Below, one piece after another: positions 1 to 9,151 of a stretch of DNA of 64,000 bases (within the stretch, counting starts at the first letter, position 1; each line of letters opens with the position of its first letter). Source of the DNA: Paracyclopina nana (taxonomy: Eukaryota > Arthropoda > Copepoda > Cyclopoida > Cyclopettidae); NCBI GenBank assembly GCA_019096065.1, contig JAGUCH010000002.1, positions 5,282,501 through 5,346,500 of the forward strand, in the 5' to 3' direction. The position numbers and the translations under genes are program-made. The notes beneath the pieces are model-generated. The model worked only from the letters and a program-made list of their open reading frames with translations, was not told where the DNA came from and ran no database searches.

Positions 1-3000
1 CAATCAAAGAACAGTCTAAGACTGTTCTTTACATGGGCAAGAGAGAGGACGCAAGAAGGAGTCAGTGACCTGAAAGCAAAGAATACGAGAGACGCATTGA
101 GGAGTGGACTGCCATCGACTCAGGGACCACAATATGTCAGAAGAGCCTCGGAGGGAGGGGCCCAGAGAAGAGACGGTGAGAACTTCGGGAAAAAGTACAA
201 GAAGTTCTATACAAAAAAGGGCAACGAGGTCATCGTGGCAGTTGGCAGCGACACTGAACTGACGGATAGCGAGGACGAGGACGATGAGGATTGTGTCTTC
301 CTAGCAGCACCTAGAGACCCATGTTTCGTCTGCGACAAAAAGGGTCACAAAGGGCTAGCATGTCCGGATTGGAACAATACACCAATCCAAGAAATAAGGG
401 ACAAAATCAAGGAAGCGAAACTTTGCCCTAAATGTATCAAGGGACGACACACGGTTGAAGAATGCAGAGGCAAGGATGCTTGCATACATTGTGGAAGCGA
501 TAAGCACCACTCTAAGTTGCACCAAGGAAAACAAGCGAGGAGAGCATCCGAGGGAGATCTGGCAGTGAGCATGCTGGCAAGAATCGAGGAAAGACTGGCT
601 AAGTTACCTCTATTGGAAAAGAAATTGGAAGCCCTAACGAAAGACGCCTGTACCGCGGTGGCATGCAGCCCTGGAAGCTGCAGCACACCGACAACGGGGG
701 ACGACACCCAAGGAGCCGATGTAATAGCACTGACAGCGGGGGACGCAAAATCATGGAGGACACTACCAATAGAAGTAGCATCAAACAAAAACTTCACAGA
801 TGCGGTGTCAATAAACATGGTTCTTGACGAAGGATCCAGCCTCACGATAATAGACCCAGGACTTAAAGATGAGTTGGGACTTCAAGGGAAGGAAGAAACA
901 CTCCGAGTGCACGTTGTTGGAGACAACCAGACAATATCGAAAAGGTCAACGGCAACGACAGTGTACGTCAGGGCTGTGGGAGGAAGAAAATGGTTCGAAC
1001 TACGAGCAAAAACGTTCGGACTACCGGCTGCAATCGAACCTGTGGACCCAAACGAAATTAAGGGATCGTACACAGAAATCCAAAAGATCAAATTCCCAAG
1101 ACCAGTTGAAGGACCAGTCCGGATGCTGCTAGGCTTTGACAACCTGCAGCTGATGAGAAGCATCCAGGACATCTATGTGGAAAATGGACCACTTGTTCGA
1201 AGGACACCGCTGGGCTGGACAATGCTATACCACCCAAAGGCCGGAGGATACGAAGCAGCAATGCTAATGAGTGATTGGAGCCAGTTCAATGCGTCCACAG
1301 CAATGAGGGATAGCCAACTGCAGTTCCTGCTGGACAGGAGCATGGGCATCGAGGCACTGGGCATTGACAGAGATGAAAAAAGATCGAAACGGCTAACACT
1401 GGCTGAAGAGACAGCCTTGAAAAAGATGCAGGAAAGCATAACGAGGGACGAAAATGGACATTACGTCGTGGACATTCCATGGATAGAAGAGACTCCAAAT
1501 CTACCAAAGAACTGGGCACAGGCGAAAACAATTCAAAAAGGAATTGACATGACCCACAAAAGCGACCCGGAGGTGGAAAAGGCAGTCAAAGAGACTATGA
1601 AAGACTACATGGAAAAAGGCATAATAGAAAGAGTACCAGAACAGGAGATCAAGAATAGCTTCTTCCTCACCTTCTTCTGTGTCCCGAAAAGAACAAGTCT
1701 AACCACGAAGTTCCGCTTTGTGTACAACGCCGCTCAAAAGTTCGAAGGAGTGAGCATCAACGATGCACAGTACACTGGCCCCAACTTCCTGGAAGACATA
1801 TATGACGTACTACTCAAGTTCAGAGTCGGGGATGTGGCCGTGGCTGCGGACATCGAAAAGATGTATCTAATGGTGGGAGTGCCTGAAAAAGATAGAAAAT
1901 TCCTGAGGATTTGGGTCTTTGGAGAACCCTACCAATTCAAGAGATGGCCATTCGGGCTGAGGGCAGCACCGAGCGTGGCAAACTTTGTGGTGAAACATCA
2001 CCTCCACAAATACGGATCACCGGAACTAGTCAAGCACATCCAGATATACATGGATGACTTGATTGTGGCATTTCCGGACAAAGACACGGCCATCAGAGTT
2101 ACGCTGGAAGCCAAGGAACTGTTAGCGCAGTGCGGAATGCACCTCAGAAAGTTCGTCTCAAATTCGGAGGAAGTATTGAAGCACATACCACTGGAGCATC
2201 AAGAAAAGTCTCTCACGCTGGGAGGGGAGGAGGATGGCCAAGCTGTCCACTCCACATTGGGAATATCCTGGAACACAAAGAGTGACAAATTAGGCTACAA
2301 ATTCGTACAACCGGACATGAAAAAGATAACGAAAAGGACAATACTACAGGAACTCGCAAAGGTGTTCGACCCACTAGGAATGCTGGCACCATTCATGATC
2401 ACGGGAAGAGAGTGCTTTCAATGGATCTGTAAAGCAGAGAAGGAGACGAAAATCAAATGGGATACTGAGCTGACAAAGATTGACAACGCAAACGTCAAAA
2501 AGGCACTGAAAATGTTCGAAAGCTGGATCAAACAACTGAAGCAAGCCAGCAAGGTCAGCTATCCCCGGAAGGTAGCGACCAATATCCAGGACTGCACGTT
2601 ACACATGTGCAGCGACGGATCAGACACAGCCTTTAGTTGTACTGCAAGTGTCCAAGACGAGACAAAGAAGGTAACGCTCCTGACAACAAAGGCGAAATTG
2701 CAGAAGCCCAAAAAGAACACGATACCAAAAACAGAACTATCAGGAGCCTTAATGGCAGCAAGGCTGTCAAATAGACTCAAGGATATGTTCGACATACCAA
2801 AAGAGAGCATCTACTTCTGGGTAGATAACGTCCCAGTACTATGCTGGATACGAAAACCAGGAGTGGAGAGAGAAGTGTTCGTAAGGAACAGGACGATCGA
2901 AATAAGTGATACCACAATGTTGGAAAAGTGGAATCACATCGCAACAGAGGACAATTGTGCTGATCTCCCCTCGAGGGGAGGGACAGTGGACGATCTGATC

Positions 3001-4719
3001 CAGGATAAGAATTATTGGGAGGGCCCAAAGTTTTGGCAATTGCCGGAAAGTGAGTGGCCAAAGTTTGAACTAGAGGTGACAGAAGAAGAATTGGCTGGCA
3101 CCATGGACAAAATCTTCTTGGCATTGGACCCTGGAAGTCCAACCAGACTGAAGGCGGACCAGACAGCTAACATAGTGCACCACAAAGTGAACCTGAACAA
3201 GGAAGTGGGCTTGGCAAAGGCCAGAAAGATCTTTAAGACATACGAACACAGAAAAATCAAGGAAAATGCCTATCGATGGTCAATCCTTGTAAGATCAATT
3301 GCAAGAATAAAGAACCTGCCAGACAAAGAAGACGTACTACCACTGGAACTAGTCGCAAGGACAGTGCGGGACCTGGTGATACTAGGACAGTGGACAACCC
3401 TACAATCAGAGATAACTTACTACGAGAAAAACGGGAAGTGGCAAAACAAGGAAATGAGAAAGTTTGCCCCGGTGTTCGACGATGATGGGATATTGAGATG
3501 TCTCACGAGGAACTGCAAGCAAAAGAACATCCCACAAAGCCGCATTTACCCAATTTGGGTCGAGGATAACTGGGTGTTCAGATTGCTAGCATATCACATA
3601 CACGTTAAGTCAGGACACTTGGCGTTCGATCCATTCTGGCTGAAACTCACAGAGACATTCGGGGGACCAAAAGTACGAAAACTAGCTGCAAGAATCACGA
3701 AGCAGTGCCCACTCTGCACAAAGTGGCACACGAAGACAATGACACAGCTGATGGGGCCTTCACCAGATCTCGAGCTAGAAAGCATAAAACCCTGCAACAA
3801 GCTCGCAATGGACTTCACCGGGAGCTACTCGGTGAGAATGGAGGACAAGAAAATGAAAGCATACATACTTGTAACGGTGTGCCTACAAACAAAACTGGTG
3901 ACCTTGGAAGCAACGTGGGGAAGAACCACGGAGGCACTGATTATGGCGATTGAGAGGATTGGAGCAAGGAGAGGCCCCATTGACACGATGTACTGGGACA
4001 ACGAGGGAGCCTTTGAAAAACTGGGCGTTGAAGTCAACAAGACAGCAAAAAAGAAAAAACAGAAAACGAGTGTAATGAATTGGGCTAAGGTACAGCTCCA
4101 AACAGGCGACAAAGTGCGAGAGTGGTATTTCAACCCTCCACGAGACCACGAAGCGAACGGGATGGCCGAAAGTCATGTCAAGCTAGTTAAACGGGCCCTG
4201 GAAGCCTGTGAACATGGCACACAAGACTGGGAAGTATTCCGGACAGCAGTGGCACTAGCAGAGGAACGAATAAACTGCAGGCCGCTAGCAATCCTAAAAA
4301 CGAATGAAGGCTACGAAGTAATAACTGCTAATCACCTCATCAGTGGACGAGCAGGACAAAACGCATTCCTAGAATTGGGAGCAAGCTTCTCAGAAAAAGT
4401 AAGAGAACTGATACGGATAATGAAACGAAATAATGAAAAATGGATGGATTACTACCTGCAAGCGCTACATTTTCGGGCCAAGTGGGTGGAAGAAAAGTAT
4501 AATCTAAAAGTTGGAGACAAAGTCGTGATAGCAACGGAAGAACTCAAAAAACACAGGCCGAGATGGGCGGTAGGAACTGTGGAAAAAACATTAACAGGTG
4601 AAGACGGTTTTGTTAGGACAGCGATGGTAAGGACAGGAACGGGCAATTTACTGGAAAGGGGCATAAGACAACTGGCCTTATGCTCACAACTCCCACTCAT
4701 CGATGAAGACCAAGCCTGA
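1..4719 (+). CDS. BEL/Pao gag-pol polyprotein (partial at 5' end)
   Basis: The frame is open from base 1, so the true start lies upstream; a TTG at 97 is only the first start-like codon. Counting from there, CCHC-type zinc knuckles lie at about residues 76-140. The aspartic protease motif is at 244-247 and reads D-E-G-S instead of D-S/T-G. The reverse transcriptase has Y-M-D-D at 651-654. A Pao-type RNase H follows with a C-S-D-G-S motif at about 838-842. The integrase has an H2C2-like zinc region near 1180-1220 and a D1239, D1301, E1358 catalytic triad. The C-terminus resembles the DUF5641 region of BEL elements. The product would process itself and copy and integrate the element. No internal stop or frameshift is seen. 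The stop overlaps the start of the next ORF by 17 bases in another frame. Confidence 0.93.
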   Translation, partial: QSKNSLRLFFTWARERTQEGVSDLKAKNTRDALRSGLPSTQGPQYVRRASEGGAQRRDGENFGKKYKKFYTKKGNEVIVAVGSDTELTDSEDEDDEDCVFLAAPRDPCFVCDKKGHKGLACPDWNNTPIQEIRDKIKEAKLCPKCIKGRHTVEECRGKDACIHCGSDKHHSKLHQGKQARRASEGDLAVSMLARIEERLAKLPLLEKKLEALTKDACTAVACSPGSCSTPTTGDDTQGADVIALTAGDAKSWRTLPIEVASNKNFTDAVSINMVLDEGSSLTIIDPGLKDELGLQGKEETLRVHVVGDNQTISKRSTATTVYVRAVGGRKWFELRAKTFGLPAAIEPVDPNEIKGSYTEIQKIKFPRPVEGPVRMLLGFDNLQLMRSIQDIYVENGPLVRRTPLGWTMLYHPKAGGYEAAMLMSDWSQFNASTAMRDSQLQFLLDRSMGIEALGIDRDEKRSKRLTLAEETALKKMQESITRDENGHYVVDIPWIEETPNLPKNWAQAKTIQKGIDMTHKSDPEVEKAVKETMKDYMEKGIIERVPEQEIKNSFFLTFFCVPKRTSLTTKFRFVYNAAQKFEGVSINDAQYTGPNFLEDIYDVLLKFRVGDVAVAADIEKMYLMVGVPEKDRKFLRIWVFGEPYQFKRWPFGLRAAPSVANFVVKHHLHKYGSPELVKHIQIYMDDLIVAFPDKDTAIRVTLEAKELLAQCGMHLRKFVSNSEEVLKHIPLEHQEKSLTLGGEEDGQAVHSTLGISWNTKSDKLGYKFVQPDMKKITKRTILQELAKVFDPLGMLAPFMITGRECFQWICKAEKETKIKWDTELTKIDNANVKKALKMFESWIKQLKQASKVSYPRKVATNIQDCTLHMCSDGSDTAFSCTASVQDETKKVTLLTTKAKLQKPKKNTIPKTELSGALMAARLSNRLKDMFDIPKESIYFWVDNVPVLCWIRKPGVEREVFVRNRTIEISDTTMLEKWNHIATEDNCADLPSRGGTVDDLIQDKNYWEGPKFWQLPESEWPKFELEVTEEELAGTMDKIFLALDPGSPTRLKADQTANIVHHKVNLNKEVGLAKARKIFKTYEHRKIKENAYRWSILVRSIARIKNLPDKEDVLPLELVARTVRDLVILGQWTTLQSEITYYEKNGKWQNKEMRKFAPVFDDDGILRCLTRNCKQKNIPQSRIYPIWVEDNWVFRLLAYHIHVKSGHLAFDPFWLKLTETFGGPKVRKLAARITKQCPLCTKWHTKTMTQLMGPSPDLELESIKPCNKLAMDFTGSYSVRMEDKKMKAYILVTVCLQTKLVTLEATWGRTTEALIMAIERIGARRGPIDTMYWDNEGAFEKLGVEVNKTAKKKKQKTSVMNWAKVQLQTGDKVREWYFNPPRDHEANGMAESHVKLVKRALEACEHGTQDWEVFRTAVALAEERINCRPLAILKTNEGYEVITANHLISGRAGQNAFLELGASFSEKVRELIRIMKRNNEKWMDYYLQALHFRAKWVEEKYNLKVGDKVVIATEELKKHRPRWAVGTVEKTLTGEDGFVRTAMVRTGTGNLLERGIRQLALCSQLPLIDEDQA

Positions 4720-7700
4720 AGACCAAGAAAACCATCGCAAAACAATAACAAAACCGCAAACTATCACCAAGAATCACGCAACCCATCAAAAATCAAGAAT
4801 AATCGAGCTGAGAAAAAACTCAGCAACAAAACTCGCGAAATCACAACAATCGAAAGCGGCGGCGACGAAAGCCGACGAAAATCCAAAATCGAACAAATTG
4901 AAGCGAATCGGACGTTGGATCGTAAGTTTTTTGAGAAACAACGTAACAAAACTACTTAGAGTAACCACCCACAGACATAAAATGCCGAGAAGAAGCCGGA
5001 GCAGAAGCCGGAGCCGAGGCCGAGGTGGAAGTCGAGATAGAAGCCGAGACCGAAGCGAAGAAAGAAAGCCACGGCCAAGAATCGACAGAACCAGCGACTC
5101 CAGGATAAGAGAGGAAGAACGCCGATCCAGAAGGGAAAGGGAGGAAGCAGACAGGAAACGAAAGGAAGAAGAAAAGGAATTCCGGAGAAATTCGGCAACA
5201 CGAGCAAGAGAAGCGAGTGGATCAACCACAAGGAGCCCGAAAACACCGAAACTGGAGCGAAAAAGCCCTGGTAGCTTTACGCAAAGGTTTCGAGATAGGC
5301 TTGGCCCAAGACTCGAGTCAGACTCGCAAGAAAGTCAAGACGAAACTCCAGGACCGAGTGCGAGACAAGCACCGGATTTGAGTCTTGACGAAATGCGAGC
5401 GGATTGGCTGCATCGAACAGGAGCAACATCAGTCTTGTTCTACGATGACTTCAACATGGAAGAGCTAAAGGAGATCTTCCTAAGGTACTATCATGATCCA
5501 TCAGTACTCATTTTAGGGTCAACGCTTAACTTCGGCCCAAGAGATCCAACACTCTCGATGCCAAACAAAGCAAGAAGGAAAGCACAAAAAGTGGACTACC
5601 TAAAAGCGCTTGTCCGAGCAGTGCTGCTGTACAATGGCGTAGCACCCCAAGACGCAATGATGATCTCGCACGGACCACAATACGCCAAGATCGTCGACAA
5701 ATATGGATCGATCCCTACAAGAGCAGCACTGGATGACGAGTCACGGTTGCAGTTGCTGGCAGCTCGACAAATACTGGAGCAGGAAACGCTGGGGTCAATG
5801 GATTCTGGAGAAGAAGTGCGAGAAATATTCAAGGCGTTCGAATCCGGAAAAGGAATGGCACCACTACCGATCATGGCAAAGGCCTTAAACACAGGCAGAC
5901 AAGCTAACACGCTATTCTTGAGACGAACCAGAAACCTGCTCACAAACGAGGATGTAAAAGAACTAGCAGCGGTTAGAAAAGGGATACGAATCTGGACAGA
6001 TGAGACATTAAAGGACGCCCTCGAATGGTTGAAGAAAGCATGCGAACTCAACCAGGAGCCGATCAAATTGGTCCGGATGGAAGACAAAGGAGAACAAACT
6101 CCTCAAGAAATGATGCCAGAGAGAATAGTAGCTCAAACAGTCGAACGGGTCGTGGAAAAGATTGTCTATAAAAACAAGTTGGAAAAGAGCCCTGGTAGCT
6201 CTTCCCAACTTGAACCAATGGACACGACAGAGACAAAAAGGCCTTCATCGGTGGAAATCATCCCAGCAGGTGCAGAAGATGAATACAGGGAGTTCGAATG
6301 GGGAGAAGATGCACCTTATTACCCGTCGGCAAAGAAACGGAGCAAGATGGAAACATTCAAAGAGAACGAGCCAAAACCACTTGGACCTGACGAAGATATC
6401 ATACGAGAAAAAGCAGGCCACTGCCCGGATACCTGGCTAGGAAAACTCCAAGGCGCACACGTATTGGATGAAAATGTGCAAAAAGACTGCAAAGTCCACC
6501 TGTGCCAAGCCACGCAACCTTTCAATAGGGCGGAGTGCGTCAATCGTAAGGAGGAAATATTCCCAGTATTGACCGTAAGGCAAGCGCTAAGACTTGCAAA
6601 GATGGAAAAGGGCTCAACCTTCGATATGCAAGATCCATCCACCAGGAGAACATTCATCTACGGAAGAACTCAGAAGTTCAACGACAATGAATTTGCGTCA
6701 GAACATTGGGTGGAGATCGATGCAAAGCTGAAAAAGACCGGCTTCTACGAAGAAATCATGAACACACGAATCATGACGTGCGATACGGAGGGAATGTCTG
6801 AGAAATACAAGGACTACTACATCAAAGACAAGAACATCACAGTCGGTGAGCATAGAGACATATTTGCCTACGCTCACTTCGGCGCTTCAAACGGAGTCGG
6901 CCTAGGAATAAGGGTCATGTATGTCGGACATGCCATCATCGGAAAAGCCATACCGGACAGAATAAAGAAACTGCTGGGAGACAAGCGCATCTGTAAAATA
7001 CAATTCGGGATTGAAGGAGACCTGAGAAAATTCGCCAGAATTGGAGCGAGGGTGACAAATTGGGTGGACGCGAGGCACTTCGTCATGTTGCTGGACCCGC
7101 AGTCAAATGAAAATCAACCGAAAAGTGGAAAGGATGCGGCGCTCTTCTTCATGGGAGTAGAAAACAAGGTGCAAAAAGTCAACTACAGGATCGAGCACAG
7201 AGCCATCGAGGTAGACAGGTACGAGAAAAAGATACTTTTCTATGACCGACAGGACTTGTTTGCACCGATCGCTGCACTATATATGGTGGCAGCGGGACTA
7301 ACGATGAGGGGAGGAGGCAGCGCAACCTCAGACACGAGAGGTTACATGATGTTCATGCTGAGCCAACTAAGAGATGTGCTGCCAACGTCAGGAGGCAAAC
7401 CCATCAGAGTCTACAACGGACTCCTATCAAGCCCTGGAAGCTTGAAGGGGGAAGTTGACGTGGATGGAGTGAAAATGCTGAAGTACATCGACCCCAGATA
7501 TAGCACAGAAGAACGAGTGGTAAAGAACTTCCAGGACTTCGACAAGGAGTTCAAATACGAAAAGTTCTACCTGAAAGAAGCGGAACAAAAAGCAGTATCA
7601 AGCATGGAAACAGACAACGTGAGGTACCTTGAGTCTTGGCAAGGAGATGAACTGGTGGACGAACTTTTGGCGTCAACCCGAGAACCTCCGGAAGAAAGAT

Positions 7701-8041
7701 CAGACGACTTCAGACTGGTCACACCTCACCCGTGCAGAAAATGCGGCAAGAATTCGCACAAGACCGACAACTGCGTAGCGAAACTTGGATGCGTAATCTG
7801 CTTTTCAAAAAGCCACCGATCGGAGGCATGCCCGTTCTACATGGTCAGGTGCGTACTTTGCAAAGACTTCGGGCACTCAAAGAATGACCACATGACAAGA
7901 GATCTGGTGCAACTTCACGTGAAGAAAAGGTTGATGGCATACGGCCACTGCACTGGAACGGTGACGCTGGACAGAGACTACAGGGAGAAGGTCATCAGAG
8001 AAGGAAGAAATGTCGCGTACAAAAGGGTGGACAAGTGCTAG
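4703..8041 (+). CDS. Retrotransposon ORF2 with DEDDy 3'-5' exonuclease motifs and zinc knuckles
   Basis: 1112 codons in the +1 frame relative to pol, overlapping it by 17 bases. The N-terminal 150 residues are basic and Arg/Ser-rich. Residues 200-450 are of unknown type. Residues about 690-860 carry what looks like a WRN/Egalitarian-type DEDDy exonuclease: D694-x-E696 in a C-D-T-E-G context (motif I), G-I-E-G-D773 (motif II, as in WRN) and Y847-x3-D851 (motif III). Spacings of 79 and 78 residues are close to those of WRN (61 and 73). Three Cys/His knuckles lie at about 1011-1066. No membrane segment is seen, so it is not an envelope. Translation could start at the first ATG by reinitiation. 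Alternatively it could start at the ATG at 4982, just after a splice-acceptor-like CACCCACAG, from a spliced RNA. Motifs are seen; enzymatic activity is inferred. Confidence 0.85.
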   Translation: MKTKPEDQENHRKTITKPQTITKNHATHQKSRIIELRKNSATKLAKSQQSKAAATKADENPKSNKLKRIGRWIVSFLRNNVTKLLRVTTHRHKMPRRSRSRSRSRGRGGSRDRSRDRSEERKPRPRIDRTSDSRIREEERRSRREREEADRKRKEEEKEFRRNSATRAREASGSTTRSPKTPKLERKSPGSFTQRFRDRLGPRLESDSQESQDETPGPSARQAPDLSLDEMRADWLHRTGATSVLFYDDFNMEELKEIFLRYYHDPSVLILGSTLNFGPRDPTLSMPNKARRKAQKVDYLKALVRAVLLYNGVAPQDAMMISHGPQYAKIVDKYGSIPTRAALDDESRLQLLAARQILEQETLGSMDSGEEVREIFKAFESGKGMAPLPIMAKALNTGRQANTLFLRRTRNLLTNEDVKELAAVRKGIRIWTDETLKDALEWLKKACELNQEPIKLVRMEDKGEQTPQEMMPERIVAQTVERVVEKIVYKNKLEKSPGSSSQLEPMDTTETKRPSSVEIIPAGAEDEYREFEWGEDAPYYPSAKKRSKMETFKENEPKPLGPDEDIIREKAGHCPDTWLGKLQGAHVLDENVQKDCKVHLCQATQPFNRAECVNRKEEIFPVLTVRQALRLAKMEKGSTFDMQDPSTRRTFIYGRTQKFNDNEFASEHWVEIDAKLKKTGFYEEIMNTRIMTCDTEGMSEKYKDYYIKDKNITVGEHRDIFAYAHFGASNGVGLGIRVMYVGHAIIGKAIPDRIKKLLGDKRICKIQFGIEGDLRKFARIGARVTNWVDARHFVMLLDPQSNENQPKSGKDAALFFMGVENKVQKVNYRIEHRAIEVDRYEKKILFYDRQDLFAPIAALYMVAAGLTMRGGGSATSDTRGYMMFMLSQLRDVLPTSGGKPIRVYNGLLSSPGSLKGEVDVDGVKMLKYIDPRYSTEERVVKNFQDFDKEFKYEKFYLKEAEQKAVSSMETDNVRYLESWQGDELVDELLASTREPPEERSDDFRLVTPHPCRKCGKNSHKTDNCVAKLGCVICFSKSHRSEACPFYMVRCVLCKDFGHSKNDHMTRDLVQLHVKKRLMAYGHCTGTVTLDRDYREKVIREGRNVAYKRVDKC

Positions 8042-8156
8042 ATCACTTGGCACCCAAAGCGACAACACGAGATTGACTAGGGACATGGAAAAATTCAAAA
8101 TATAATCGAAAATTTCAGAATATGATCGAAAACTCAAGCCTGGTTGACAACACTCG

Positions 8157-8166
8157 CAAGGGGGAC
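8157..8166 (+). other. Polypurine tract
   Basis: A purine-rich run (AAGGGGGA) sits immediately before the TGTTG start of the LTR, in the position of the plus-strand priming site of LTR retrotransposons. Confidence 0.7.
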
Positions 8167-8418
8167 TGTTGAGATGGAGCAGAGGATTGCGAGACGCCGT
8201 CAACAGCAGCTGAGTCCGCGGAAAATAGATGTCAACTGTCATTTTCCCGCGTATATATTTATCAGTTACTTTCTAGATTTCATTTGATACAGACAATAAA
8301 ACGTCTTTTTATCGAGATCTCGAGAGTTTCTATTGCTGCATTCAAAGTGATTCACATCCTTTATTCGACTGTCATTCATCATACGTTTGATTAGTTGTAC
8401 AGGTGGACCCTTGCAACA
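8167..8418 (+). repeat. 3' LTR of the BEL/Pao element
   Basis: About 252 bp, bounded by TGTTG and CAACA, a perfect 5-bp inverted terminal repeat. It contains a TATA-like GTATATATTT at 8251 and a polyadenylation signal AATAAA at 8295, in the order expected for U3-R. The right boundary is chosen from the inverted repeat because the partner LTR is outside the window. Confidence 0.75.
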
Positions 8419-9151
8419 AAAACCTACCTAGTATTCATTCTACCCAAATTGTCATTTTAGCATTACATTTTAATCAATAAAAAGCGAGCATATCGAATGT
8501 GTTCGAGCCAATTATTGCATATCAATATGCATGTACTAGTAGAGCCCGCCTTTAAGTCAATATCAATAGTTGCTCTTTGCTTCACAGAGCCCTTCAAGCG
8601 AACCTGCTGTAGTTGCTGCATGAAACGTTAAATGCTGAAACTACCGCAAGCAACATATACAGTCAGACAATTATCATCGTATGTGAAAATAATAGTATTG
8701 CTGCCGTTAATGTACCTTCATTTAAAAAATTGGGAAATAACAACGCGTCATTAGCTGATGAAAAGGTTTGATGAAATGTCGCGTATCAGTAGAGAAGAAG
8801 AAAAAGAACGCGAAATATTCGAGAATCGACTCGATCGAGAAGATGGGAATTTCATCAGAACAGGTTTAAAGGTCTGCCAGCGAGCCAATCAGCATCGAGG
8901 AAAGGTCTCGACGTCAAACAGCGTTCGCCAATCAGAAAATGCCACAACGACACACGAGCATGACACAAGTAACGCAAGGACAGGAACTGTGATAGAATTA
9001 CATCAGACGACTGAAGAGAATAATCCAGGAGGAGATTGAGGGAGGCCAGAGCTCAATCGTGAATGCAATATCGAGCCGTCAAGACACTCGAGAAGTTAAG
9101 AGAGGTGGAAAAAGTGTCGAGTACAAATATTAGCCTGGATAAGCACACACC
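8419..9151 (+). other. Upstream region of XBP1
   Basis: No convincing gene. It should hold the XBP1 promoter and 5' leader. A 93-codon Glu/Arg-rich ORF (8758-9039) lies in the presumed leader; it has no recognisable similarity and may be a chance or upstream ORF. Confidence 0.5.

Larger units (their letters stand above)
1..8418 (+). mobile_element. BEL/Pao LTR retrotransposon, 5' end outside window
   Basis: The element runs from beyond the left edge to the end of its 3' LTR. It contains a gag-end/pol ORF, a second ORF overlapping its 3' end, a purine-rich tract (about 8157-8166) and one LTR. The 5' LTR, primer-binding site and N-terminal gag lie outside, so the target-site duplication and LTR identity cannot be checked. 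Both ORFs are open over more than 8 kb without stops or frameshifts, which suggests a young and possibly intact copy. Assignment to BEL/Pao rests on domain order (zinc knuckles, protease, reverse transcriptase, Pao-type RNase H, integrase, C-terminal DUF5641-like region). The second ORF is not a normal part of this superfamily. Confidence 0.93.

Noticed and set aside
345-845. 166-codon minus-strand ORF within the retrotransposon
   Set aside because: Antisense to gag-pol knuckles and protease; composition explained by the purine-rich coding strand.
8758-9039. 93-codon Glu/Arg-rich ORF upstream of XBP1
   Set aside because: No similarity or splice signals; may be a leader ORF but cannot be supported as a gene.
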